Source: DASUNQ01 sp035536455
GTDB taxonomy: Bacteria; Acidobacteriota; Thermoanaerobaculia; Multivoradales; UBA5704
Assembly: GCA_035536455.1 (NCBI GenBank)
Contig: DATLOC010000030.1
Location: 16,498 to 80,497 of the forward strand
DNA length: 64,000 bases
Direction of reading: 5' to 3'
Shown here: positions 8,026 to 17,489 of the stretch, piece after piece
Layout of the letters: each line of letters starts with the position of its first letter
Numbering within the stretch: the stretch's first letter is position 1
Made by a program: the position numbers and the translations under genes
Notes under the pieces: model-generated
Databases searched by the model: none
Seen by the model: the letters and a program-made list of their open reading frames with translations, nothing else
Told to the model about the DNA's origin: nothing

Positions 8026-9477
8026 ATGCTGAAAGAGCGAGCCCGGATCCTCACGGTCGGCATCTTCCTGCTCGACCTGTCCCTAGTCGCCGCCGCCTTC
8101 CTCCTCTCCTGGCTCCTCCGCAACGGCCCCCTCCCCTCCTGGGCCCCCGGCACCTTCCCCAGCCGCCTCTACCCCCTCTCCGAGTACCTGACCCTCCTCC
8201 CCCTGGCCCTGGCCATCTGGGGCGTCCTCCTCCTCTCCTCGGGCCGCTACCGCTCGCACCGCACCGTCCCCCTCCTCGACGAGGCCCTCGCCGTCATCCG
8301 CGTCTGCGTCCTCGGCGCCGCCCTGTTCACCCTGAGCCTCTACGTCGGCCGCTTCGACGAGCGGCTCCTCGGCGACCGCATCAGCCGCTTCTGGGTCCTC
8401 CTCTTCGCCGTCTTCTCCTGCCTCTTCCTGCTCACCGAGAAGCTGGCGATCCGCCTCACCTCGCGCTACGTCCGCTTCCGCGGCCTCAACTACCGCACCG
8501 TGCTCATCGTCGGCACCAACGAGACCGCGCTCGAGATCGCCGAGTCCATCCAGGCCCACCGCTTCTGGGGCTTCCGCGTCCTCGGCTTCGTCGGCAGCGG
8601 CCCGCCGCCGGGGGACTCCTGGCGCGGCCGCTTCGCGGTCCTCGGCGACCTCGACGACATCCCGCGCATCGTCGAGCAGCACGTCGTCGACGACGTCATC
8701 TTCGCCGTCAACCGCCGCGACCTCGACCTCCTCGAGGACCTCTTCCTCTCGCTCCAGGAGCAGGGTATCCGCACCCGCTTCGCCATGAACCTCTTCCCCA
8801 ACGCACGGGCGAAGATGGAGCTCGAAGAGCTGGACGGCATGCCGCTCCTCTCCTTCTCGACCACCCCGACCGGCGTCCTCCAGCTCATGGGCAAGCGCGC
8901 CCTCGACGTGGCGGTCTCGGCGCTCATCCTCGCCCTCGCCGCGCCGGTGGTGCTGACGATCGCCCTGGTCATCAAGCTGACCTCGGGGGGCAACGTCCTC
9001 TTCCGCCAGACCCGTTGCGGCCTCAACGGCCGCTCCTTCACCCTCTACAAGTTCCGCACGATGGTCGAGGGCGCCGAGGAGCGGCGGCGCGAGCTGCTGC
9101 ACTTGAACGAGATGAACGGCCCGGTCTTCAAGCTGCGCAGCGACCCCCGGGTCACCGCCTTCGGCCGCTTCCTGCGCAAGTTCAGCCTCGACGAGCTGCC
9201 GCAGCTCTGGAACGTGCTGCGCGGCGACATGAGCCTGGTGGGGCCGCGCCCGCCGATCCCCGAGGAGGTGGCCCGCTACCAGCGCTGGCAGCGGCGGCGG
9301 CTGGCGATGAAACCGGGTCTCACCTGCCTCTGGCAGATCAGCGGGCGGAACAACCTCGACTTCGACCGCTGGATCGAGCTGGACCTGCAGTACATCGACT
9401 CCTGGACGCCGCTCCTCGACCTCAAGATCCTGCTCAAGACGATCCCGGTCGTGCTCTCCGGGAAGGGCGCTTCCTAG
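8026..9477 (+). CDS. Polyprenyl-phosphate sugar-1-phosphate transferase
   Basis: Starts exopolysaccharide or O-antigen synthesis by moving a sugar-1-phosphate from a UDP-sugar to undecaprenyl phosphate at the inner membrane. The 483-residue length is typical of the WcaJ/WbaP-like family. It has four N-terminal membrane helices (residues ~5-130), a central CoA-binding-like Rossmann domain (VLIVGTNETALEIAE), a further membrane segment near 300, then the bacterial sugar transferase domain with LYKFRTMVEGAEE, FLRKFSLDELPQLWNVL, and GDMSLVGPRPP. An isolated ATG start lies ~276 bp after the last glycosyltransferase. It ends 4 nt inside convergent hemF. Confidence 0.95.
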   Translation: MLKERARILTVGIFLLDLSLVAAAFLLSWLLRNGPLPSWAPGTFPSRLYPLSEYLTLLPLALAIWGVLLLSSGRYRSHRTVPLLDEALAVIRVCVLGAALFTLSLYVGRFDERLLGDRISRFWVLLFAVFSCLFLLTEKLAIRLTSRYVRFRGLNYRTVLIVGTNETALEIAESIQAHRFWGFRVLGFVGSGPPPGDSWRGRFAVLGDLDDIPRIVEQHVVDDVIFAVNRRDLDLLEDLFLSLQEQGIRTRFAMNLFPNARAKMELEELDGMPLLSFSTTPTGVLQLMGKRALDVAVSALILALAAPVVLTIALVIKLTSGGNVLFRQTRCGLNGRSFTLYKFRTMVEGAEERRRELLHLNEMNGPVFKLRSDPRVTAFGRFLRKFSLDELPQLWNVLRGDMSLVGPRPPIPEEVARYQRWQRRRLAMKPGLTCLWQISGRNNLDFDRWIELDLQYIDSWTPLLDLKILLKTIPVVLSGKGAS

Positions 9478-10391
9478 CCCTCCGCCCAGTCTCTGGGCTT
9501 CAGGAACACCTCGTAGAGCCGGGCCTCCGGCGTCCCCGGCTCGGGCTGCCAGTCGTAGCGCCAGCGCACCAGGGGCGGCAGCGACATGAGGATCGACTCC
9601 GTCCGCCCGCCCGATTGCAGGCCGAAGAGCGTGCCGCGGTCGTAGAGCAGGTTGAACTCGACGTAGCGCCCGCGGCGGTAGAGCTGGAAGTCGCGCTCGC
9701 GCTCGCCCCAGGGGGTGTCGCGCCGCCGGCGCAGGATCGGCAGGTAGGCGTCGAGGAAGCCTTCGCCGACGGCGCGCGCGAAGGCGAAGCAGCGCTCGAA
9801 CCCCCAGGCGTCGAGGTCGTCGAAGAAGAGGCCGCCGACGCCGCGCGGCTCGCCGCGGTGGCGGAGGACGAAGTACTCGTCGCACCAGCGCTTGAAGCGC
9901 GGGTAGACGTCGTCGCCGAAGGGCGCGCAGAGGGCGCGCGCCGTGCGGTGCCAGTGCTCGGCGTCCTCCTCGAAGCCGTAGTAGGGCGTCAGGTCGAAGC
10001 CGCCGCCGAACCACCAGACCGGCGGCTCGTCCGGCTTCTCGGCGAGCAGGAAGCGGACGTTGGCGTGGGCCGTTGGGACGTAGGGGTTGCGCGGGTGGAG
10101 GACGAGCGAGAGCCCCAGCGCCCGGAAGCTCCGCCCGGCGAGCTGCGGGCGCTGCGCGGTGGCGGCGGCGGGGAGGGCGGCGCCGTGGACGTCCGAGACG
10201 TTGACGCCCGCCTTTTCGAAGACGCCCCCCTCGGCGAGGATTCGCGTCCGCCCGCCGCCCCCCTCCGCCCGCTCCCAGAGGTCCTCGGCGAACCGCCGGC
10301 CGCCGTCCTCGCTCTCCAGCGCGGCGCAGATGCGGTCCTGGAGGTCGAAGAGGCAGGCGCGGACGGCGGCGACGTCCTCGGGGCGCGGCAC
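9474..10391 (-). CDS. hemF: Oxygen-dependent coproporphyrinogen III oxidase
   Basis: Oxidatively decarboxylates coproporphyrinogen III to protoporphyrinogen IX in heme synthesis, using O2. The 305-residue length is the normal family size. Visible signatures are HPRNPYVPTAHANVRF, PVWWFGGGFDLTPYYGF, WCDEYF, RGVGGLFFDD, and the C-terminal RGRYVEFNLLYDRGTLFGL. The start is GTG. It implies exposure to oxygen, at least part of the time. It is last in a minus-strand run that starts at gnd; the 12-bp gap to the preceding small gene suggests co-transcription. Confidence 0.97.
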   Translation of the reverse strand: MPRPEDVAAVRACLFDLQDRICAALESEDGGRRFAEDLWERAEGGGGRTRILAEGGVFEKAGVNVSDVHGAALPAAATAQRPQLAGRSFRALGLSLVLHPRNPYVPTAHANVRFLLAEKPDEPPVWWFGGGFDLTPYYGFEEDAEHWHRTARALCAPFGDDVYPRFKRWCDEYFVLRHRGEPRGVGGLFFDDLDAWGFERCFAFARAVGEGFLDAYLPILRRRRDTPWGERERDFQLYRRGRYVEFNLLYDRGTLFGLQSGGRTESILMSLPPLVRWRYDWQPEPGTPEARLYEVFLKPRDWAEG

Positions 10392-10402
10392 GGCGCGCGA
10401 TC

Positions 10403-10675
10403 CTACCGCTCGGTCCAGTGCTCGAGTGGCAGCCCGAGCAGCGGGTAGCGCTCCCTGAGCGCTTCGAGCCGGCGGGCGGTGGCGGCGAGCGACTGCGGCC
10501 CGAGCGTCCGCTCCAGCTCACGCCGCCTGATCCCCAGCTCGCGGATCTCCCAGACGTAGAGCGCCGAGAGCAGCTCGCGCACCCGCGCCGGGTCGGTCGT
10601 CGGCCGCGGCGCGACGCCGTGATCGAGCAGGACGCGGCGGACGTCCTCGCGGTAGGTGAAGGGACCGAGGGGCAC
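10403..10675 (-). CDS. Small conserved-looking protein of unknown function
   Basis: A protein of 90 residues, charged and mostly helical, with no membrane segment (start MPLGPFTYREDVRRVLLDHGV, end LGLPLEHWTER). The sequence looks genuinely coding, and its position 12 bp before hemF and 18 bp after the DinB-like gene fits an operon member. I recognise no family. A link to heme synthesis is suggested only by its place. Confidence 0.7.
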   Translation of the reverse strand: MPLGPFTYREDVRRVLLDHGVAPRPTTDPARVRELLSALYVWEIRELGIRRRELERTLGPQSLAATARRLEALRERYPLLGLPLEHWTER

Positions 10676-10693
10676 GGCCGCAGCGGCGCCCGG

Positions 10694-11269
10694 CTACGGC
10701 TCGGCGCGGCTCCAGGGCGGCGTGATGCCGTTGCTGCGCGCGTAGGCGATCGCCTGGCCGAGGTGCTCGTGAGCGTGCGAGAGGAGAGCGAGCAGCGCGT
10801 CGGCGCGCGTCATCTTGCGCCCGAAGAGCTCCACCTCCTGGCCGAGCGTCGCCGGGTCCGCGCCCTCGACCGCCTTGCGGGCGTGGGCGATCGAGTCCTT
10901 GAGCGCGGCGACCACCTTCGCCTTGTCGGTCTCCTTCTCCAGCTCCCGCGACAGGCCGGGCGGCGGCGCGACGCCGAGAGCGCTGGGCAGGTAGAAGTTG
11001 CCGCCGGCGACGTGCATGTAGACCTCGGAGACCGACCGCACCCCCTCGGCGGGGCGCCACGTGTACTTCTCGGCCGGCACGGCCTCGGCGAGCGCGACGA
11101 GCATGCCGGTGACGCGGTCCCAGTTGCGGAGGTAGGTGCCTTTGAGGTCGGGTGCGCCGGCCGGGGCAGCCGGGGCCGCCGCGGGCGTGTCGTGAGCGAA
11201 GAGCGGAGCGGCGGCGAGCGCGAGGGCGGCAAAGGCGAAAGCGGCGAGGTACCGCGGCGGTTTGGGCAT
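10694..11269 (-). CDS. Exported DinB-like four-helix protein
   Basis: A protein of 191 residues starting at the ATG at 11269, where an AGGAG lies 7 nt upstream. An in-frame start 10 codons earlier has no such site. Residues 1-25 form a signal peptide (PPRYLAAFAFAALALAAAPLFA), so it is probably periplasmic. The mature part resembles the DinB/DfsB superfamily: NWDRVTGMLVALAEAVPAEKYTWRP, a His in SEVYMHVAGGNFYLP, and SHAHEHLGQAIAYARSN. The three His positions could bind a divalent metal. Cellular role unknown. Confidence 0.82.
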   Translation of the reverse strand: MPKPPRYLAAFAFAALALAAAPLFAHDTPAAAPAAPAGAPDLKGTYLRNWDRVTGMLVALAEAVPAEKYTWRPAEGVRSVSEVYMHVAGGNFYLPSALGVAPPPGLSRELEKETDKAKVVAALKDSIAHARKAVEGADPATLGQEVELFGRKMTRADALLALLSHAHEHLGQAIAYARSNGITPPWSRAEP

Positions 11270-11300
11270 GACGGGCTCCTGAGGAAGGTTCGCGGGCATT

Positions 11301-12050
11301 CTAGCCCCCGGCCGCCGCGCGGTCGGCGATCCAGAGGAGCTCGCCGTCCTCGGGGAGGATGAGGCGCGCCGGGGTTTGTTCGGGATCGCCTGCCGGCGCC
11401 CGCGCGGCGCGCAGGGCCGCGGCCTTCGCCGCCCCCGCCACCAGGAAGAGGAAGCAGCGCGCGCGGTTGAAGACCGGCACCGTGAGAGTGAGCCGCCAGG
11501 CCGCGAGCTTCTCGACCCAGACCGCCACCGCCAGCCGCTCCCGCTCGGCGAGCGCGGCGCTGCCCGGGAAGAGCGAGGCGGTGTGCCCGTCCTCGCCGAG
11601 GCCCATGAGGACCAGGTCGAAGCGCGGCGGCTCGCCGGCGGCCAAGCCGAAGACCTCGCGCAGCGTCGCCTCGTAGGCCGCCGCTGCCTCCTCGGGGGGC
11701 AGCTCGGTGGGCCAGCGGTGGAGGTTCTCGGGCGGCGCCGGCACCCGCGAGAGCATCGCCTCCCAGCTCATCCCGAAGTTGCTCTCGGGGTGGTCGGGCG
11801 GGACGTACCGCTCGTCCCCCCAGAAGAACCGCGTCCGCTCCCAGGGGAAGGCGCCGCGCAGCGCGGGCTCCTCGGCCAGCAGCTCGTAGAGCCGCCGCGG
11901 CGTGCTGCCGCCCGAGAGCACCCACGAGAAGGCGCCGCGCGCCGCGACCGCCGCCGCGGCGCGCGCGACGATCTCCGCGGCCGCCGCCCGCGCCGCCTCC
12001 TCGGCGTCGGCGGCGACCCGCAGCGCACCCGCTACGCCTTCGGCTCCCAC
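11301..12050 (-). CDS. pgl: 6-phosphogluconolactonase
   Basis: Hydrolyses 6-phosphogluconolactone to 6-phosphogluconate, the second step of the oxidative pentose phosphate pathway. 249 residues, the usual size. Motifs are SGGSTPRRLYELL, FFWGDERYVPPDHPESNFGM, and the GLGEDGHTASLFPGS loop with the catalytic Asp/His. The GTG start at 12050 overlaps the end of zwf by 19 nt, so the two are translationally coupled. It shares one strand with zwf and gnd, placing all three oxidative-branch enzymes in one operon. Confidence 0.95.
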   Translation of the reverse strand: MGAEGVAGALRVAADAEEAARAAAAEIVARAAAAVAARGAFSWVLSGGSTPRRLYELLAEEPALRGAFPWERTRFFWGDERYVPPDHPESNFGMSWEAMLSRVPAPPENLHRWPTELPPEEAAAAYEATLREVFGLAAGEPPRFDLVLMGLGEDGHTASLFPGSAALAERERLAVAVWVEKLAAWRLTLTVPVFNRARCFLFLVAGAAKAAALRAARAPAGDPEQTPARLILPEDGELLWIADRAAAGG

Positions 12051-13540
12051 ATCCGCCAGTGCCGCCCGTCGCGCGCCATCAGCTCGTCCGCCTCCGGCGG
12101 CCCCCAGGAGCCGGCGGGGTAGTCGGGGAAGTCGCGCGGCGGCAGCGCCTCCCAGACGTCGAGCACCGGCGTCAGGATGCTCCAGGCCACCTCGACCATG
12201 TCGGCGCGCTGGAAGAGCGTGCGGTCGCCGGTCATGCAGTCGTAGAGCAGCGTCTCGTAGCCGGTCGCGGGCTCGGTGCCGAAGTAGTCCGAGTAGCAGA
12301 ACTCCATCTCGACGTTGCCGAGCCGCACCTCGGGGCCGGGCACCTTGGCGCCGAAGCGCAGCGCGATCCCCTCGTCCGGCTGGATGCGGACGACCAGGAG
12401 GTTGGCGCGCAGCCGCTCGACCGAGGTGCCGCGGAAGAGCTCGAACGGCGCGCGCTTGAACTCGATGGCGATCTCGGTGACGCGGCGGGGGAGGCGCTTG
12501 CCGGTGCGCAGGTAGAAGGGCACGCCGGCCCAGCGCCAGTTGTCGATGCCGAGCTTGAGCGCGACGAAGGTCGGCGTCGGCGAGCCCGGCGCCACGTCCG
12601 GCTCCTGCCGGTAGCCGGCCACGGGCTTGCCGTCGATTTCGCCCGGCCCGTACTGGCCGCGCACCGCGCAGTGCAGCACCGCCTCCGGCGCCAGCGGCGG
12701 CACGGCCTTCAGGATCTTCACCTTCTCGTCGCTCACCGCGTCGGCCTCGAAGGAGATCGGCGGCTCCATGGCGGTGATCGAGAGGAGCTGGAAGAGGTGG
12801 TTGGGCACCATGTCGCGCAGCGCCCCGGCCTCCTCGTAGTAGCGGCCGCGCCGCTCGACTCCCAGCTCCTCGGCCACCGTGATCTGCACGTGGTCGACGT
12901 AGCGCCGGTTCCAGATCGGCTCGAAGATGCCGTTGGCGAAGCGGAAGACGAGGAGGTTCTGGACCGTCTCTTTGCCCAGGTAGTGGTCGATGCGGTAGAC
13001 CTGCGTCTCCGCGAGCACCTCGCGGATGGCGGCGTTGAGCGCCACGGCGCTCGGGTAGTCGCGGCCGAAGGGCTTTTCGATCACCACCCGCCGCCAGCCG
13101 TCGCGCTCGGCGAGGAGTCCGACCTTGCCCAGGCGCTTCAGGGTGGAGACGAAGAGGCTCGGCGGCACGGCGAGGTAGAGGAGGGCGTTGCCGCCGGTCT
13201 CGTGGGCGGCGTCGAGGACGGCGAGGCGCGCGGCGAGCTCGCGGTAGGTCGCCGTCTCCTGGAGGTCGCCGCTCAGGTGGTGGAGGCGGCGGACGAGGTC
13301 CTCGCAGGCGGCGGTGTCGGTCGGCGGCGTCGCGTGCTCCCGCAGGGCGCGGCGCATCTCCTCGCGGTAGGCCTCGTCCGACTGATCGTGGCTGCTCACC
13401 CCCAGCACGGCGAAGCGCTCGGGGAGAAGGCCTTCCTCGGCGAGGTTCAGGAGGGCGGGGAGGAGCTTCCGCCGCGTCAGATCGCCGGTGCCGCCGAAGA
13501 TGACCAGGACGCAGGGGTCGGCGGGGCGGGGAGTGTCCAC
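12032..13540 (-). CDS. zwf: Glucose-6-phosphate dehydrogenase
   Basis: Oxidises glucose-6-phosphate to 6-phosphogluconolactone with NAD(P)+. From the GTG at 13540 it is 502 residues, the normal length. The frame stays open upstream into gnd, but the conserved start VLVIFGGTGDLTRRKLLPALL fixes the beginning. The active-site block YRIDHYLGKETVQNLLVFRFAN and the downstream FEPIWNRRYVDHVQITVAE are intact. It starts 5 nt after the gnd stop and overlaps pgl. Confidence 0.96.
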   Translation of the reverse strand: MDTPRPADPCVLVIFGGTGDLTRRKLLPALLNLAEEGLLPERFAVLGVSSHDQSDEAYREEMRRALREHATPPTDTAACEDLVRRLHHLSGDLQETATYRELAARLAVLDAAHETGGNALLYLAVPPSLFVSTLKRLGKVGLLAERDGWRRVVIEKPFGRDYPSAVALNAAIREVLAETQVYRIDHYLGKETVQNLLVFRFANGIFEPIWNRRYVDHVQITVAEELGVERRGRYYEEAGALRDMVPNHLFQLLSITAMEPPISFEADAVSDEKVKILKAVPPLAPEAVLHCAVRGQYGPGEIDGKPVAGYRQEPDVAPGSPTPTFVALKLGIDNWRWAGVPFYLRTGKRLPRRVTEIAIEFKRAPFELFRGTSVERLRANLLVVRIQPDEGIALRFGAKVPGPEVRLGNVEMEFCYSDYFGTEPATGYETLLYDCMTGDRTLFQRADMVEVAWSILTPVLDVWEALPPRDFPDYPAGSWGPPEADELMARDGRHWRMWEPKA

Positions 13541-13545
13541 GCGGC

Positions 13546-14553
<1,008 letters not shown>

Positions 14554-14613
14554 CGTCTTGCCAATCCTCCTTTGCCATTGCCATTGTAGAATGGCAGCAA
14601 GCGGGAGGCCAGG

Positions 14614-14868
14614 GTGGAGACGACACTAGACAAGTTCGGAAGAGTCGTTCTGCCGAAACAGGTGCGGGACAGCCTCGGGCTCGAGGCCGGCTCGGTCCTG
14701 CGCATCGAGCAAGCTCCGGGGGAGATCCGTCTCACCCCTGTCGAGGAGAAGCCCTCCTTGGTCTGGCGAGATGGTCTCCTCGTGTTCGTCGGCGAGATCG
14801 AGGGCGACCTCGACGACGCGGTTCGGCGGCAGCGCGAAGAGCGCCTCAAGAAGCTCGTTCGGGGCTGA
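14614..14868 (+). CDS. AbrB/MazE-type antitoxin (VapB-like)
   Basis: 84 residues. The N-terminal half is a swapped-hairpin AbrB domain (TTLDKFGRVVLPKQVRDSLGLEAGSVLRIE) that would bind the operon's own promoter. The charged C-terminal tail (DLDDAVRRQREERLKKLV) would wrap the toxin. GTG start with GGGAGG 8 nt upstream. It is followed 4 nt later by a PIN-domain toxin, and such pairs usually autoregulate. Confidence 0.9.
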   Translation: METTLDKFGRVVLPKQVRDSLGLEAGSVLRIEQAPGEIRLTPVEEKPSLVWRDGLLVFVGEIEGDLDDAVRRQREERLKKLVRG

Positions 14869-14872
14869 CGCC

Positions 14873-15307
14873 TTGAAGGTGCTGTTCGACACCTCGGTGA
14901 TCGTGGCCGCCTTGGTTGCCGGGCACGTCCACCATGCCCGGGCCTCCGCGTGGCTGCGCCGGGCCCACTCCCCCGAGCTGCAGCTCGTCGTGGCGACGCA
15001 CACCCTCGCCGAGCTCTACTCCGTGCTCAGCGCTCTACCCTCGCGGCCGCGCATCTCGCCGCGAGAAGCCCTCTCTCTGATCGAGGAGAACGTCGAGCGG
15101 CACGCGCGCCTGGTGTCGCTCTCCGAGGCCGACTACCTGGCCACCTTGCGCGACCTCGCCGCGCGCTCACTGGCGGGCGGAGTGGTCTTCGACGCCCTGC
15201 TGGTTCGCGCGGCGCGCAACGCGGAGGTGGATCGGCTGCTGACGCTGAACCTGAGCGACTTCCGCAGGATCTGGCCCGAAGGGGAAGGGATTCTGATCGA
15301 GCCCTGA
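14873..15307 (+). CDS. PIN-domain toxin (VapC-like)
   Basis: A putative Mg-dependent RNase, 144 residues from the TTG at 14873. The frame is open further upstream, but the family begins at KVLFDTSVIVAALV. The acidic active site is complete: Asp in LFDTSV, Glu in HTLAELYSVL, Asp in VVFDALLVRAA, and Asp in LTLNLSDFRRI. Such toxins cleave tRNA or rRNA when the antitoxin is lost. A GTG two codons in is an alternative start. Confidence 0.9.
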   Translation: MKVLFDTSVIVAALVAGHVHHARASAWLRRAHSPELQLVVATHTLAELYSVLSALPSRPRISPREALSLIEENVERHARLVSLSEADYLATLRDLAARSLAGGVVFDALLVRAARNAEVDRLLTLNLSDFRRIWPEGEGILIEP

Positions 15308-15316
15308 AACGAGCCG

Positions 15317-16708
15317 CTACTCCCCCTCCGCCCGGATCGGGAACAGTTCCGCCTGCCGCTGGTCTTGGGGGGAGATGGGGACGCGGTAGTCGCCGGTCCA
15401 GCAGGCGGTGCAGTAGCTGTCCTTGGGGCCGGAGACGGCGGCGAGCATGCCTTCCAGCGACAGGTACCCCAGGCTGTCGGCTTCGATGAACTCGCGAATG
15501 CCCTCGACGTCGTGGCTCGCGGCGATCAGCTCGGCGCGGGTGGGAGTGTCGATGCCGTAGCGGCAGGGCCACTGCGTCGGCGGCGCCGAGATCCGCACGT
15601 GCACCTCGGCGGCGCCGGCCTCGCGCACCATGTGCACGATCTTTTTCGACGTCGTGCCGCGCACGATCGAGTCGTCCACCAGCACCACGCGCCGGCCGGC
15701 GATCAGCTCGCGCACCGGGTTGAGCTTGATCTTCACCCCGAAGTTCCGGATCGACTGCTTGGGCTCGATGAACGTCCGCCCGACGTAGTGGTTGCGGATC
15801 AGCCCGAACTCCAGCGGCAGCCCCGACTCGCGGCTGTAGCCGAGCGCGGCGAAGAGGCCGCTGTCCGGCACCGGCACCACGACGTCGGCCGCCGCCGGCG
15901 CCTCGCGCGCCAGCTGCGCCCCCATCTTCAGGCGCGCGTGCGACACCGAGTCGCCGAAGACCGTGCTGTCCGGGCGCGCGAAGTAGACGTGCTCGAAGAT
16001 GCAGCGGCTCGCCTCGACCGCCTGCGGCAGGCGGAAGCTCGCCGTCTCCCCGCCCCGCGCCACCACCACCTCGCCCAGCTCCAGCTCGCGCACCGGCCGT
16101 GCTTCCAGCAGATCGAAGGCGCAGCTCTCCGAGGCGAAGCAGGGCGCGCCGCCCAGGTCGCCGAGGACCAGCGGCCGGAAGCCGTGCGGGTCGCGCGCCG
16201 CGATCAGCCCCTCCTGGGTCGCCAGGAGCAGCGAATAGGCACCCCGCACCTCGGAGAGCGCGGTCATCAACGACTCCACGATCTCGAGCCGCGGGCTGCG
16301 CGCCATCAGGTGCAGGATCACCTCGGTGTCGCTCGTCGTCTGGAAGATCGAGCCCTCGCGCTCCAGCCGCCGGCGGATCTCGACCGCGTTCGTCAGGTTG
16401 CCGTTGTGGACGATGCCGATCGGCCCCATCGAGGTCTTGACCACGATCGGCTGCGCGTTGGCGAGGACGCTGGTGCCGGCGGTGGAGTAGCGGGTGTGGC
16501 CGATCGCCCGCCGCCCGGGGAGGCGCGCGATGACCTTCTCGCGGAAGATGTCGGCGACGTGCCCCATACCGCGCTCGACGTGGAGCTGCGCGCCGTCCCA
16601 GGAGACGATGCCGGCGCTCTCCTGGCCCCGGTGCTGGAGCGCGTAGAGCCCCAGGTAGGCGAGGTTCGCCGCGTCGTCGCTGCCTTCGATGCCAAAGATG
16701 CCGCACAT
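15317..16708 (-). CDS. purF: Amidophosphoribosyltransferase
   Basis: First committed step of purine synthesis: PRPP plus glutamine to phosphoribosylamine. 463 residues. The N-terminal nucleophile Cys directly follows the initiator Met (MCGIFGIEG), so no longer propeptide is present. The phosphoribosyltransferase half has the PRPP loop RVVLVDDSIVRGTTSKKIV. A late YCTACWTGDY matches the cysteine pair that ligates a 4Fe-4S cluster in the Bacillus-type enzyme. It stands apart from the purSQL genes but on the same strand. Confidence 0.96.
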   Translation of the reverse strand: MCGIFGIEGSDDAANLAYLGLYALQHRGQESAGIVSWDGAQLHVERGMGHVADIFREKVIARLPGRRAIGHTRYSTAGTSVLANAQPIVVKTSMGPIGIVHNGNLTNAVEIRRRLEREGSIFQTTSDTEVILHLMARSPRLEIVESLMTALSEVRGAYSLLLATQEGLIAARDPHGFRPLVLGDLGGAPCFASESCAFDLLEARPVRELELGEVVVARGGETASFRLPQAVEASRCIFEHVYFARPDSTVFGDSVSHARLKMGAQLAREAPAAADVVVPVPDSGLFAALGYSRESGLPLEFGLIRNHYVGRTFIEPKQSIRNFGVKIKLNPVRELIAGRRVVLVDDSIVRGTTSKKIVHMVREAGAAEVHVRISAPPTQWPCRYGIDTPTRAELIAASHDVEGIREFIEADSLGYLSLEGMLAAVSGPKDSYCTACWTGDYRVPISPQDQRQAELFPIRAEGE

Positions 16709-16818
16709 GGCGAGGTCTAGAACGGCCCGGCGGCCGCCTTCATTCTAGGCGCGCCGGTGATATCCTGGGGTCTCCCGTTCCATCGTCGTTCCGGCGCAGC
16801 GCGAAGGAGGTGTCTCTC

Positions 16819-17454
16819 GTGGCGATCTCTCGGCTTGTCTCGTGGCGTCCCTGGTTCCTGTTGGGCGGCGTGCTCGTCGTCGCCGGCGGCCTGCAGCACC
16901 CGCGCGGCGGGGGGATGGCCGCGATGCTGGCGGACCCCGCCTGGGTCCCCTCGCACCTGCTGATCCTCGCCGGCTATGCCGCGCTGGCGGCCGGCCTCTT
17001 CCTCTTCGGCCGCTCCGCCGCGCTGCCCCCCGGCACGGCGCGCTGGACGCGGCTCTCCTTCTACGCCATGGTCCTGAGCGCCGCCGAGATGGTGCTCCAC
17101 ACGGCCGCCAGCGTGGACCACGGCAACCTCGTCGCGGGGCACGCCGCGCCGGTCTTCACGACCCACATCTGGTCCGCGACCGTGGTCCAGCCGATCCTCG
17201 GGCTGGCGATCGTCGGCTTCATCCTGGCGACGGCGCGCGAGCGGACGCTGGCCTCGCCGTGGATCGCCTGGCTGGGGATCGCCGGCGCGGTGGCGCACGG
17301 CGCCGCGCCGATCCTGGTCGTGGCGCTCGGCCTGGGGCAGTTCTGGATCCTCTTCCCGCTGGTGATGCTCCTGGCGCTCTGGTTCGCGGTGGCGGCCCTC
17401 TGGCCGGTCCGCGCCGGCGCGCGGATGGAATCCGCGGAGCTGGCGGAGGCTTAG
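16819..17454 (+). CDS. Six- to seven-helix membrane protein of unknown function
   Basis: 211 residues from the GTG at 16819, chosen because AAGGAGG (16804-16810) sits 8 nt upstream; an earlier GTG overlaps that site. Hydrophobic helices alternate with short loops (WFLLGGVLVVAGGL, HLLILAGYAALAAGLFLFG, ILGLAIVGFILATA, APILVVALGLGQFWILFPLVML). Several His residues (LQHP, VLHTAASVDHGN, TTHIW) could sit near the membrane. No family recognised. It is divergent from purF and convergent with purL. Confidence 0.75.
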   Translation: MAISRLVSWRPWFLLGGVLVVAGGLQHPRGGGMAAMLADPAWVPSHLLILAGYAALAAGLFLFGRSAALPPGTARWTRLSFYAMVLSAAEMVLHTAASVDHGNLVAGHAAPVFTTHIWSATVVQPILGLAIVGFILATARERTLASPWIAWLGIAGAVAHGAAPILVVALGLGQFWILFPLVMLLALWFAVAALWPVRAGARMESAELAEA

Positions 17455-17473
17455 GCGCGAAGGCTTTCGCGCC
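17454..17473. terminator. Hairpin fused to a stop codon, copy 1
   Basis: GGCGCGAA-GGCT-TTCGCGCC: a perfect 8-bp stem with a 4-nt loop. The first G is the last base of the upstream TAG. It lies between convergent genes, so it could terminate in both directions. An identical hairpin with the same placement is at 60742, and identity extends a few bases beyond the stem. Confidence 0.65.
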
Positions 17474-17489
17474 GGGCTGCGATCGCCGC

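Noticed and set aside
8083..10521. Very long minus-strand open frame opposite the sugar transferase gene
   Set aside because: It is a GC-rich shadow frame: low-complexity Arg/Ala/Glu sequence, no motifs, and real genes (sugar transferase, hemF) explain both strands. The same holds for similar long frames, for example at 470-1339 and 47370-50474.
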